Of a DNA stretch of 64,000 bases, positions 33,994 through 42,970 are shown piece after piece (within the stretch, counting starts at the first letter, position 1; every line of letters starts with the position of its first letter). Below the pieces are notes generated by a model. It was not told the DNA's origin. It saw only the letters and a program-made list of their open reading frames with translations, and did not search any database. Source of the stretch: a virus; the IMG/VR virus record IMGVR_UViG_3300042691_048368, positions 30,998-94,997 of that record; one strand, 5' to 3'. Both the position numbers and the translations under genes were made by a program.

Positions 33994-36900
33994 TTATGCA
34001 AATCCACCAGCTTCGATAGCTCCAGTTCTGAGTATTGTGATATTGTTAACAATAACACCCATACCTTTGATTGGTTCAACGTATGTATCGATAACACCAA
34101 TTTGTCTGTCGATAAGATCAGGTGGGTTGTTCTCTTCATCACACTTGTTGAAGTAGTTATATAGACCATTTCTAGCTACATAAGTTTCACAGATAACGTC
34201 AGCTTTCAACTTAATTTCAGCTCTTGTATCAGGTGTATTGAACTTCCACTGGAAATCAAGTAACATATTTCCAAGTTCTCTTTCAAGTTCAATAAGAACT
34301 TCTCTAACGTGGAGTAATGAAAGAGCTGATTTGTAAATGACTTGAGCTGTGTTTTCAGTTTCGATAACGAATCCTCTATTTCTCTTGAACACGATTGGGT
34401 TCATTTGAGCTAAGTTGAGGTTCTCAATGTCAGTGAAACTGTAGTTTTGTTCTACACCTTGAATACCAAGAATCTTACCATTAGTTACACCAGCTGCGAT
34501 AGTCCAAGGTACAATCGAAGTTTCAAGTGCTAACTGCTTTCTTAAGTAAGTAGTAGCTGCGAACATAGCTGGTGGTAATTCTGCTGGTCTTCCGTTATCA
34601 TTTACGATTAGATATGGTAGGAAGTAACCAACTGCACTTACACCTTTTCCTTTACCGAATGAATATAAGAAATTCGGATTCTTTTCAGCGTCTCCACCAG
34701 CTGCGATGAGTGCTGTATCGAGATTGCCATTAGCATCTAAGAAGTTAGGATTTGCAGAATTTCTAAACTGTCTCATAGATGGCATGTTTATGAATCCAAG
34801 ACAATCAAGACGTTCTCCACATATATCTACTATTTCTTGCTTCGAATCTTCGGTGAGACCTAGTCCAAAGGAATCAACTACATATCTGAAATCAATAGCG
34901 TCTTTATTAACTAATGCTTTGAATAATGTAGTACCTCTAGATACAACACTCATGATATTATCTTGGGTTGCATCTGTACCATCAGGCATGGAAGCGTCTC
35001 TTACTCTGAACCCTTTCAAAGGAATAGCTTTGTAAGTACCTGCATAAGAATCTAGAGGAGTATATCTTAGAGTCTGTTTTCCACTACCTACTGTGAACTT
35101 TTGAATTTTTGCATCACAAGTAACTTCAGCATATGTTGGATCGACTGACCATGATTTCTTATTCAGAATTCTAGTTAATCTTCTACCTACTTCACCAGTT
35201 GATAATTCATCTGGATCCTCATTTACATATGCAAGTAGGAAATCACCTATTTTAACATCAGCGTATCTAGATCCCTTTATTAGAACTTTATTATCAATTG
35301 GTGTGTAACCAGCTGGTTCATAAATTTCTAGAGTTTCTTTCAAGTTACTCAAATCTGAAATAACAGTTATGTCTTTATTCAATACTGTTGGGCTTGGTAC
35401 AGAAACAGTGCCTGTGAGTGTATTATTTTTGAAATCAACGAAAAGATCTGTTCCAGTTGAATAAGCTGAAATATAATATCTTGTTTCCGCATTCCAAACT
35501 CTTGTGATGCCAGTTAGTACTTCATCAGTGGCTGACTTGTCTAGATAGTATGAGAAGTAATCGGTACTATATGCTCCTGAAAAAGTTGTACCAGTACTTG
35601 GATCAACGATGGAGTTTGTTGCTACATCACCGAGTGTGTATGTTTTATAATTCAATACTGAATCTGGTACTATGATTGATTCTGTACCAGCAACACCAGT
35701 CCAAGGTGATTGATCGAATACAATTACTGGTTTATCAACAGAATCGTTTGTGAATACAACTCTTAGAACTTTATCAGTAAGATTTCCGAAGAAATAATCA
35801 CCAGAGTTTATACGACCATCGAAGAATGATGTATATACAGACGAATATTTACCAGCTACCCCATAGGTTGCGGATGAACCAACTTGTGTTTTTGTTTCTA
35901 ATCCGAGTGTTCCTATGAAAAATTCATCATCCTGTTTATAGAATACTAAGTTTCCATTTGCGATTGATTCCGGAACAACAGTCACTCCCAAAGACAATTT
36001 GAAAGATTTATTTTGTGTTGTTGTTGTGATTATATTCGAAATAGTAGCGTTTTCTAATGATAACTTTTCTTTTGTAGTGGTATTTGTAAGAATAGTCATC
36101 TTTTTGATGTTAGTTGAATCTAACATTGAAACAAGAAGATTGAAAATTCTAAATCTTCTGTGAGCATCATAATCATAATAAACATCTGTCTGAGCTGTTC
36201 CGAGGAAAGTTACAGTAATACTACCATCACCATTGTCGATAACTGTGTAATCAGTACCCTTTACAAAATTTCTGTTATCTGTAAAGGTTGCAGGTGTTGC
36301 TAATTCACTGAATGTTCCACCAATACCAACTCCAATGAAGGTTGCGTTATGTAATGTGTTCAGAGTTGAAAGACTATACGATGCGTAACCAATTACAACA
36401 TCAGTAGCTGTAAGTGTGGGTAATTCACCCGCTTTGAGTCCAATTGATCTTTCAACATTACCAGTTGTGCTATTTAAATAGAAAGTTGAAGCGAAACTTT
36501 GTGTTAAAGCTGCCGTGAGACCGACGTAATTGTTTGTGGAGATAGAGAAAGTAATTGATGTTGCACTACTCACTCCACCTTGAACCAATACTTTGGAACC
36601 GTTAGAAACAAAATATGGTTGTGAAGTAGTACCTGAACCAAGAGAAGGTGGACTTGCAACAAACTCAACAATTATTTGACTAGTAGATTGAGTTAATGAG
36701 CTAGCTGATCCCAAGATGATACCATTTATATAGTTTTCTGAGAAATAAGCAGTTCTAGAACCACCAGAATACCAAGTATCTGTTCTTAATGATGAAAGTG
36801 AAGGTCCTAAAGCAACAACAGTTTGTCCAGTAGAACCACCAGCTAAGTCAAGTGTTTTAGCTTCAAATGGATTGTATTCCGTGATTGTTTCTTTATATGA

Positions 36901-37902
36901 TAGAAAATCGATGGTATCTTGCTCGATATCAACTAAAGAGTTGTTTTTAGCTAGATTGTTACCGATGATATCTACCATACCATTTGAAAATTCACCTTCC
37001 AATTTGGCTGCGTTGAATGCACAAAAGACACCTGTTCTTTCGGTATCTGCATTTATAGTTGATTCGATGAAGATATTTCTTCCGTTAGAATCTTTGAAAA
37101 AGGGAATTAAAGAACAACCCTCATAGAAAGCTAAAGTGTTAACATTTCTATTTTGTGCGAAATTTGATACTTGGTCCTTGTTTAAACCCTTTGTCTGGAA
37201 ATAAGCTGACCACCTTGGATCTACTGCTAATTCCTGATAATTTGACCAATCTCCACCCACGATTAAAACGTCTACTAAGTAGTCAGATGCAAAATCCAAC
37301 TGATTTACATAAGTTGGTACTTTATCAGCTGTGCCGTAGTACTCTAATAATGGTTGATTAAAACCAGTCAATTTAGATTTGAAGATGAATACACTTACAT
37401 ATCTGTTTGAAAGATTTGTGATTGAGAACAATCTATCAGCTCCGTTCGGTTCATTTTTTACCGATTCTAAGAATGTAGTTGTATCTTTTTTCCAGAAACT
37501 TGATGTGTCATGAACTTTTCTGAATGGAATTTCTCTGATAATATCATTTGATTTATCAGAACTTGTTGATAGTGACCTATATTGAACTTTATCTAAAGTA
37601 TCATCTGTGGCAAGAAGATTCATTGCCAAGACGGTATTAGACTCAAGCATTTTAGCCACTGTTCTGTGAAAGAACGAACCCTTTCTTTCGAGGTTTCTAT
37701 CCAATGGGCCAAACACCAGTTCTAAATCCGAAAGATTCGAAATAAGTATAGGTGTATTAACAGGTCCCTTCTTGGACACCCCTATTACAAGAGTTGGTGG
37801 AATGTTAACTCCGGGTACAGGTGGGTTTGGTATAATCGACTGGTCAAATTCTTCGAAGAAGATACCTGGTCTTTTATATTTACCAATTTGAATTGCTGCC
37901 AT
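33994..37902 (-). CDS. Tail sheath protein (gp18-like)
   Basis: A 1302-residue sheath protein, about twice T4 gp18 (659). The N-terminus IGKYKRPGIFFEEFDQSIIP followed by TLVIGVSKKGPVNTP is the typical sheath start. The C-terminal 300 residues carry the conserved sheath core: FINMPSMRQFRNS, VPWTIAAGVTNGKILG, LNPIVFKRNRGFVIE-type strand, and the ending EPIKGMGVIVNNITILRTG. The extra length lies in the middle (about residues 330-950), a Thr/Ser/Gly-rich beta region that would form domains on the sheath surface. The sheath contracts to drive the tube into the cell. The codon use looks biased (many AAC, TTC, GGT), as expected for a highly expressed virion protein. Confidence 0.9.
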   Translation of the reverse strand: MAAIQIGKYKRPGIFFEEFDQSIIPNPPVPGVNIPPTLVIGVSKKGPVNTPILISNLSDLELVFGPLDRNLERKGSFFHRTVAKMLESNTVLAMNLLATDDTLDKVQYRSLSTSSDKSNDIIREIPFRKVHDTSSFWKKDTTTFLESVKNEPNGADRLFSITNLSNRYVSVFIFKSKLTGFNQPLLEYYGTADKVPTYVNQLDFASDYLVDVLIVGGDWSNYQELAVDPRWSAYFQTKGLNKDQVSNFAQNRNVNTLAFYEGCSLIPFFKDSNGRNIFIESTINADTERTGVFCAFNAAKLEGEFSNGMVDIIGNNLAKNNSLVDIEQDTIDFLSYKETITEYNPFEAKTLDLAGGSTGQTVVALGPSLSSLRTDTWYSGGSRTAYFSENYINGIILGSASSLTQSTSQIIVEFVASPPSLGSGTTSQPYFVSNGSKVLVQGGVSSATSITFSISTNNYVGLTAALTQSFASTFYLNSTTGNVERSIGLKAGELPTLTATDVVIGYASYSLSTLNTLHNATFIGVGIGGTFSELATPATFTDNRNFVKGTDYTVIDNGDGSITVTFLGTAQTDVYYDYDAHRRFRIFNLLVSMLDSTNIKKMTILTNTTTKEKLSLENATISNIITTTTQNKSFKLSLGVTVVPESIANGNLVFYKQDDEFFIGTLGLETKTQVGSSATYGVAGKYSSVYTSFFDGRINSGDYFFGNLTDKVLRVVFTNDSVDKPVIVFDQSPWTGVAGTESIIVPDSVLNYKTYTLGDVATNSIVDPSTGTTFSGAYSTDYFSYYLDKSATDEVLTGITRVWNAETRYYISAYSTGTDLFVDFKNNTLTGTVSVPSPTVLNKDITVISDLSNLKETLEIYEPAGYTPIDNKVLIKGSRYADVKIGDFLLAYVNEDPDELSTGEVGRRLTRILNKKSWSVDPTYAEVTCDAKIQKFTVGSGKQTLRYTPLDSYAGTYKAIPLKGFRVRDASMPDGTDATQDNIMSVVSRGTTLFKALVNKDAIDFRYVVDSFGLGLTEDSKQEIVDICGERLDCLGFINMPSMRQFRNSANPNFLDANGNLDTALIAAGGDAEKNPNFLYSFGKGKGVSAVGYFLPYLIVNDNGRPAELPPAMFAATTYLRKQLALETSIVPWTIAAGVTNGKILGIQGVEQNYSFTDIENLNLAQMNPIVFKRNRGFVIETENTAQVIYKSALSLLHVREVLIELERELGNMLLDFQWKFNTPDTRAEIKLKADVICETYVARNGLYNYFNKCDEENNPPDLIDRQIGVIDTYVEPIKGMGVIVNNITILRTGAIEAGGFA

Positions 37903-37936
37903 AGTATTTACTTTTTTTTTTATTTTAATGTATATA

Positions 37937-37975
37937 TAAAAACCAAATTATCATTTTCGGGTGATTTGGTTTTAT
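37937..37975 (-). terminator. Terminator upstream of sheath gene
   Basis: Perfect 10-bp stem AAAACCAAAT / ATTTGGTTTT (37939-37948 with 37964-37973) with T tracts on both sides. It ends the minus-strand transcript of the preceding head-protein genes. A TATATATACATTAAAAT box follows it before the sheath ATG. Confidence 0.75.
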
Positions 37976-38021
37976 ACACTACAATATGTTTTATATATTT
38001 TCATCAAAAACCCTATTTTTT

Positions 38022-38591
38022 CTAAGTTTTTATGAACGATCTATCTTGCTTGATTTCCCTAGTCCCATTTCGGATATCCTTTTCGAATTCCGCTAGTTTG
38101 GACATAGTGTTTCTTTCAAGTCTATCACATTCGGCTTTTATTTCACTTATTTTTCTTTTGATATTTTCAATATCAGTTTTTTTGTTTGTGATATCCTGCA
38201 TTAGTGAATCCTTCATTGTGGGATTTGACGAGGACTGACTTTCTTTATCCTTAATCGAATTTTCTACACTGATTTTTTCTTTTTCAAAATCCAATAGTTG
38301 TTTTTTTAGGTCACAGACTCTTGCATACTCTCCTATTAAGGGATTCAAGAATTTCATTTGAGATTTTGTGCCAGTGGGGTTTATGAACTTCTGTGCAGAT
38401 AGTTTAGATACCAAATCCTTCTCATCTTTTGACGTATTGTAAATATTTTCAAGAGTGACACGTTTAATCTTGAATTCTTTTATATTGTCTTCTATTTGAT
38501 TTATCGAATTTGCAGTAGAAGCGATACTAGGCTTGTCTACGCTACTAACACTTATTTTTTCGTTGGTAAAATCATGAAACTTCTTTATCAT
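38022..38591 (-). CDS. Coiled-coil protein with short N-terminal targeting-like peptide
   Basis: A 189-residue protein that is nearly all coiled coil: heptad-rich helices such as SINQIEDNIKEFKIKRVTLE and NKKTDIENIKRKISEIKAEC. It begins MIKKFHDFTNEKISVS, similar to the N-terminal peptides of other suspected head cargo. Its ATG overlaps the stop of the upstream 1008-residue gene (ATGA), so translation is coupled and the proteins may work together. Scaffold-like or core-like proteins have this composition, but no family is recognised. Confidence 0.65.
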   Translation of the reverse strand: MIKKFHDFTNEKISVSSVDKPSIASTANSINQIEDNIKEFKIKRVTLENIYNTSKDEKDLVSKLSAQKFINPTGTKSQMKFLNPLIGEYARVCDLKKQLLDFEKEKISVENSIKDKESQSSSNPTMKDSLMQDITNKKTDIENIKRKISEIKAECDRLERNTMSKLAEFEKDIRNGTREIKQDRSFIKT

Positions 38592-41500
38592 TTTTTTACA
38601 AGTCCAAAGTTATTTTTTATTCTATCATTTTTGAATTTTGAAGTAATTCCTACAACTTTATCACCACTAGGTCTGTCATATTTTGCACCTCTTTTGGCAG
38701 CTACTGCTTTTCTAGTTTTCGCGTCAGTGGATCCAAGTATAGAAACTTTTGAGACTTGCACATCAATTTCTACAGGGTTGTCTGAATTTATTGATTCACT
38801 TTTGACAAATTTAATTTTGAACGATTTACCAATTTCAAAAATTCTATCATCCTCTTTTTTAAATTCAATGGTACCAACATAGACTATTTCATTTGGTACA
38901 TTTCCTTTTGATATAGATTCCTCCAATGTTTTAGCATCATCTCCAGTTAGTTCTTCACTCAAATATGAAGTTATTAGACTTTGTTTTATTTTATTAGGTT
39001 CGTTAATGTGGAACTTTACAAGTAACACATATTTGTTACCAACATCCGAAGCCTTGGGTTGTGCGTTTATGAATATTATAAGAGATTTATTACCTTTCAA
39101 GGAATTTGATTTAACATCCACTTTGAAAAATGTACTCAAATAGTTTACTTTTTCACCACCTTTGAAATCTTTATAGGAAAATCCTCTTTTTCCGTAAGTG
39201 CCAGACAGTAAGAAACTTAATTCACCTGCTTTACCCAAATCTTCTTTCGCGATCTTAGGAATTTCATCCGGATCAGCATCTCCTGCTTTATCTTCTATAC
39301 CTTGACCTTCTCCAAAATACTTATTGAGTAATGCATGTCTTCTTTGTCTAAATGTAGAATAAGCCCCTCCTTCATTTAACATATCATTTACAAATGTGAA
39401 TAAAGTCAATCCTGATCCTTCTTCTTGATTAGGTCCAACATTTTTAAACTTCGAGTTAGCAAATATCTTTCTATATTTTGTGTCTTGTAAGATATTCATA
39501 ACACCATCTTGCCATTGTTCATATGTCCTTCTAGCTGCCCAAGGTCCGTATCCGGGATTTTCATTAGCACTCCATTCTGGTATACTACTGTCATCTTTCC
39601 CTATAAACTCATATTCCCTAAATGTTTTTAGTGATATTCTCCCTTCCGGTCTTCCCGAAGGAATGTAATCGACCGCATACATTTTATAAGCTTTACCAAA
39701 TATTTTGACTACTTCGAGTATTCTGTCATATATCTGTGCATTTTTAATATCGAGTACAACAGTTGAGTCCTCATCGGCCGCATCTTGTAATGATTTAGCT
39801 TCTTTTTGATCGACTTTATATTTTCCTTCTTCCTCTTCGGTGAATTGTTCCCTCCAAGCATCTTTTACCCTGTCATTGCCACCGGCCTCATCATCTCCAG
39901 TTTCCTCATCATCTTCGGGTGGGTCTACGTTACCCATTTCATCATCATCGGTTGGGGTATCAGCTTCAAAAAGTCTAAATGATTCCCTTTGTGCTTGGGG
40001 TTTATCTTGGCCTCCTTTCTTCTCCGATTCCTTAGCTTTATCTTCTTTCGGCTCTTCTTTCTTTTCACCGATTTTAGCGACATTCTCTTTAGCTATGTCA
40101 TAGGCTTCAATAAAGTCTAATATTGGTTTTTTCAACTCACCAAGAGCTCCTAGAAGTCCTTTATCTTCTTTGAAGGCTAATAATACTCGCGCTACCACAG
40201 AAATGGATTTAACTATGGGTGCATATTTTGTCTTTAATACGCTTACTGCTTCTTTAATAGAATAAGAATCCATAATCTTATCAAAAGTCAATTCTTTAAA
40301 AGTCATTGGTTTTCCTACCGTAGATTCGTTAGCAATAACTTCTTTCATTATCGAAATCAAATATCCTTTTACATTCTCATCACTTTTGACATCATTTTGA
40401 ATTTGAGTCATCGCTGATAAACCTTCTTTCAATAATTCTTCGTTACTTTCAAATGTTCCTCTAACTTTCTTGAAAGCTGCTGATGCTCGATTCTCCCCTT
40501 TCTCATATTCCTTCAATGATTTTGGATCTCCAGGTATTACCTTTTTTGGATCTCCAGGCTTTATTGCTGAATCAGCTGCCTCTCCTCTACCTCTACCAGT
40601 TCCTACCAATTCTTCATTTACCAAAGATTCACTGAGAGTCTTTGGATCTATGATGTTAATAATTGAACCAGCGCCGTAAACACCTTTGTTATTTTTTTGT
40701 GCTACGAGGATTTTAGGTACTATCTTTTTCTTAGGATCTACGACGTCGTCTTTAGTTAAGAATTCCCCATCTTTACCAGGTTGTCTTTGATTTTTTATAT
40801 CAATAACTTTTACTTGTACTTTTTTACCACTTTTATCTGTGTAGGTATATTCTTTACCAACTTCAGGTGTTATAGGTTTTTTATTCTCACCTTCTAATGA
40901 AACTTTCTTCAACTTTAAGGTATCGAAGACTATTCTTATTGATCTAAACATAACAAATAAATTCATCCTTACAATAGTTGCCGGACTTTTTCCACCTTCG
41001 GTAGTTTCATCTTTTTTATTCTTATCTTCATCCTTGTCTTCATCCTCATTGTCCTCATCTTCATCCACATCATCCTCGGGAAGATCTCCAATTTCTTCTT
41101 TCATAGCTCTAAGAGCTTCTAAAAATGCTTCCAATTTTTTTATTACTTCGTCCTTTTCGTCAAAGTTTTCTATTTTTTCAATCATTGTGATAGTTGATCT
41201 GACCAAACCTGGATTAGTATTGTTATCGGCACCTAGCAATGTGGCGACTTTTTTCTCTACTGAATCGGAACTATTGACTACTTTTATTATTTCTTCTAAT
41301 AAAAATTGACTTGTTATTTTTTGTAATTGTCCTTGTTGGGTTTCATCCAATCGAGAGACCGCAATTAAATCATCAAGTGCTTGTTTTAGTCTAGGTATAA
41401 GAAAATTAACCCTAACAGTTTTAACATAGATACCAAGTACTCTAATGGTTGAATTTACAAGTCTCCCTATAAGAGAGGCTCCCCAAGTTATGTCATTTTC

Positions 41501-41611
41501 AAATGTCTCGTTAATTAGAGCGGAGGTTTTGAAATCTTTTTGAAGATTTATATTGTTTGGATTTAACGTTTTTTCAACCAGAAAGTGATTTCTTTTGAGT
41601 AAATATCGCAT
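38588..41611 (-). CDS. Large probable head protein or polyprotein with candidate protease sites
   Basis: Taken from ATG 41611 (MRYLLKRNHFLVEKTLNPNN), about 1008 residues; a TTG 45 nt upstream is the alternative. The sequence alternates folded and charged stretches: an acidic linker (DVDEDEDNEDEDKDEDKNKK), a small beta domain (KEYTYTDKSGKKVQVKVID), a Glu/Lys region, then SFRLFEADTPTDDDEMG. Candidate gp21-type sites are ALINE|TFEN near the N-terminus and RLFE|ADTP in the middle. The C-terminus is basic (KTRKAVAAKRGAKYDRPSGD) and resembles part of the 192-residue protein at 16539. I suggest a head-internal protein cut during maturation; function is otherwise unknown. Co-translated with the coiled-coil gene. 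Confidence 0.6.
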   Translation of the reverse strand: MRYLLKRNHFLVEKTLNPNNINLQKDFKTSALINETFENDITWGASLIGRLVNSTIRVLGIYVKTVRVNFLIPRLKQALDDLIAVSRLDETQQGQLQKITSQFLLEEIIKVVNSSDSVEKKVATLLGADNNTNPGLVRSTITMIEKIENFDEKDEVIKKLEAFLEALRAMKEEIGDLPEDDVDEDEDNEDEDKDEDKNKKDETTEGGKSPATIVRMNLFVMFRSIRIVFDTLKLKKVSLEGENKKPITPEVGKEYTYTDKSGKKVQVKVIDIKNQRQPGKDGEFLTKDDVVDPKKKIVPKILVAQKNNKGVYGAGSIINIIDPKTLSESLVNEELVGTGRGRGEAADSAIKPGDPKKVIPGDPKSLKEYEKGENRASAAFKKVRGTFESNEELLKEGLSAMTQIQNDVKSDENVKGYLISIMKEVIANESTVGKPMTFKELTFDKIMDSYSIKEAVSVLKTKYAPIVKSISVVARVLLAFKEDKGLLGALGELKKPILDFIEAYDIAKENVAKIGEKKEEPKEDKAKESEKKGGQDKPQAQRESFRLFEADTPTDDDEMGNVDPPEDDEETGDDEAGGNDRVKDAWREQFTEEEEGKYKVDQKEAKSLQDAADEDSTVVLDIKNAQIYDRILEVVKIFGKAYKMYAVDYIPSGRPEGRISLKTFREYEFIGKDDSSIPEWSANENPGYGPWAARRTYEQWQDGVMNILQDTKYRKIFANSKFKNVGPNQEEGSGLTLFTFVNDMLNEGGAYSTFRQRRHALLNKYFGEGQGIEDKAGDADPDEIPKIAKEDLGKAGELSFLLSGTYGKRGFSYKDFKGGEKVNYLSTFFKVDVKSNSLKGNKSLIIFINAQPKASDVGNKYVLLVKFHINEPNKIKQSLITSYLSEELTGDDAKTLEESISKGNVPNEIVYVGTIEFKKEDDRIFEIGKSFKIKFVKSESINSDNPVEIDVQVSKVSILGSTDAKTRKAVAAKRGAKYDRPSGDKVVGITSKFKNDRIKNNFGLVKK

Positions 41612-41709
41612 TATATTGCTTAATTTTTGTTTATATATTAATAATAAAGTACTCAAAAAATATTTTTAAACAAGATTCTATATTAAAATAAAATAAATAG
41701 ATCTAATAT

Positions 41710-42081
41710 ATGAAGTGGTCATTAAATATTGTTAAACTCGATTTGAGATTCTGTAATACCCTAGAGGATTGTAAAAGATTGAGAGAGGACAATGACATCG
41801 ATCCAGATTTAATTTCAGATGAGAAACTATTTGAATATAAGAATGTTGTAGACATATTTTTTTATGACAAAGAAACCTATAATATAGTTGGTGTCATTCC
41901 ATTTGGACAATCTAACATACAATTTACAGAGGATTTCATTAACCATTTAACACAACTTGAACCAATAAAGTATAAACGCACTAGCTTGAATCTTGATGAA
42001 ATTCTTGATAAGATAAGTTCTAGTGGTCTAGAATCTTTGAATAAAATTGAAAGAAGATTTTTGAGAAAGTTTTCCAAATAA
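41710..42081 (+). CDS. Hypothetical protein with C-terminal ILDKI motif
   Basis: A 123-residue protein. The N-terminal 85 residues are an alpha/beta mix (SLNIVKLDLRFCNTLEDCKR, DIFFYDKETYNIVGVIPFG). The C-terminal 32 residues, LNLDEILDKISSSGLESLNK then IERRFLRKFSK, match the short helical hairpin I know from C-termini of Bacteroidota proteins and from the protein at 33225. The motif is at the extreme C-terminus, as in host proteins. This is the first of three small plus-strand genes. It is a hint of host ancestry; function unknown. Confidence 0.65.
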   Translation: MKWSLNIVKLDLRFCNTLEDCKRLREDNDIDPDLISDEKLFEYKNVVDIFFYDKETYNIVGVIPFGQSNIQFTEDFINHLTQLEPIKYKRTSLNLDEILDKISSSGLESLNKIERRFLRKFSK

Positions 42082-42160
42082 TAACGTTTTTTTCTTAAAT
42101 AAATCAACTTCAATAATAAGTTCCATTTATTAATAAATATATAAAAATGAGTTTTTATTT

Positions 42161-42448
42161 ATGCGTTTCAAAGAACTTATCTACGGGGACAAGAAAATTA
42201 CTAACAATAGAGAAATTGATAGAATCCTCGAAAAAAATAATTTTCATTGGTTAATAGATTCCGAAATTGAAGATGCGCAAATCGAAATCAGTAACAATAC
42301 TTTGATTTGGCATGGGGGTAATTATTATTCAGGGTTTTGGCATTATGGTATTTTTAAAAATGGTAATTTTTATGGTACTTTTGAAAACGGAATTTTTGAA
42401 AATGGAATCCTCCAAGGCGAATTTATAAGTGGTGTGAAACTGGTTTAG
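42161..42448 (+). CDS. Small MORN-like repeat protein
   Basis: A 95-residue protein. After a 45-residue N-terminal part the sequence becomes a ladder of short Gly/Phe/Trp strands: LIWHGGNYYSGFWHYGIF, KNGNFYGTFENGIFENGILQ, GEFISG. The spacing of G-x-[FWY]-x-x-G resembles MORN-type or similar beta-hairpin repeats, which form elongated surfaces for protein or lipid binding. It lies 79 nt after the previous gene. The repeat character is visible; binding partner unknown. Confidence 0.65.
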   Translation: MRFKELIYGDKKITNNREIDRILEKNNFHWLIDSEIEDAQIEISNNTLIWHGGNYYSGFWHYGIFKNGNFYGTFENGIFENGILQGEFISGVKLV

Positions 42449-42470
42449 ATATAAAAAAATAGTTTTTTTT

Positions 42471-42920
42471 ATGGGAAAAAAACGTTTTACCAGATCCAAT
42501 AACATTAAAGAAGAAGTATTAGATGTTATTAGGATAATCGAAAAGGAAAATGGTCAAGTATTTTTTGAAATTGAAGACCATATAACACAAGATGTAGCGG
42601 AAGCAGTAGCAATCTTGATGAGAAAACCTAATATAAGTAAGTCAATCTGGTCCAAAGAAATAAATGTGGATTTAGATACAATTGACCCTCGTAGGTGTTT
42701 ATATTGGCTTACCGGTGGTGACAATGAATGGGTGAAACTACATAACTATAAAAAACCCTGGAATCAATGTGATGAGTTGTTTGTTCAAGAATTTGATTTT
42801 GTAATTAATTGGATTGTCAAAAAGTCCAAGACTTTGGAAGATGTTAAAAATTCATTTATCGAATATTTAAATTTACCTACTCTTTACGAGTTCGCTTTGA
42901 AAAGAAATCTTATAAAATGA
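42471..42920 (+). CDS. Hypothetical protein
   Basis: A 149-residue soluble protein. Starts with a basic MGKKRFTRSNNIKEEVLDV, then alpha/beta sequence (IEKENGQVFFEIEDHITQDV), a Trp-rich middle (RRCLYWLTGGDNEWVKLHNY, KPWNQCDE) and C-terminal helices. No signal peptide or known motif. It is the last gene before a strong terminator and 22 nt after the MORN-like gene, so they are probably co-transcribed. Not recognised. Confidence 0.65.
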   Translation: MGKKRFTRSNNIKEEVLDVIRIIEKENGQVFFEIEDHITQDVAEAVAILMRKPNISKSIWSKEINVDLDTIDPRRCLYWLTGGDNEWVKLHNYKKPWNQCDELFVQEFDFVINWIVKKSKTLEDVKNSFIEYLNLPTLYEFALKRNLIK

Positions 42921-42925
42921 TTTAA

Positions 42926-42952
42926 AAAAACCCACCTTTCGGTGGGTTTTTT
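42926..42952. terminator. Terminator
   Basis: Stem AAAACCCACC / GGTGGGTTTT (42927-42936 with 42941-42950) with TTTC loop and a T tract. It ends the plus-strand three-gene unit 41710-42920. The next promoter box begins a few bases further on. Confidence 0.9.
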
Positions 42953-42956
42953 ATTT

Positions 42957-42964
42957 GAATATAT
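42957..42964 (+). promoter_or_regulatory. Late-promoter-like box GAATATAT, 6 nt before start
   Basis: GAATATAT directly after the terminator, 6 nt before the ATG at 42971. The gene downstream has no room for a conventional leader if this box sets the transcription start. Confidence 0.45.
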
Positions 42965-42970
42965 ACATTT

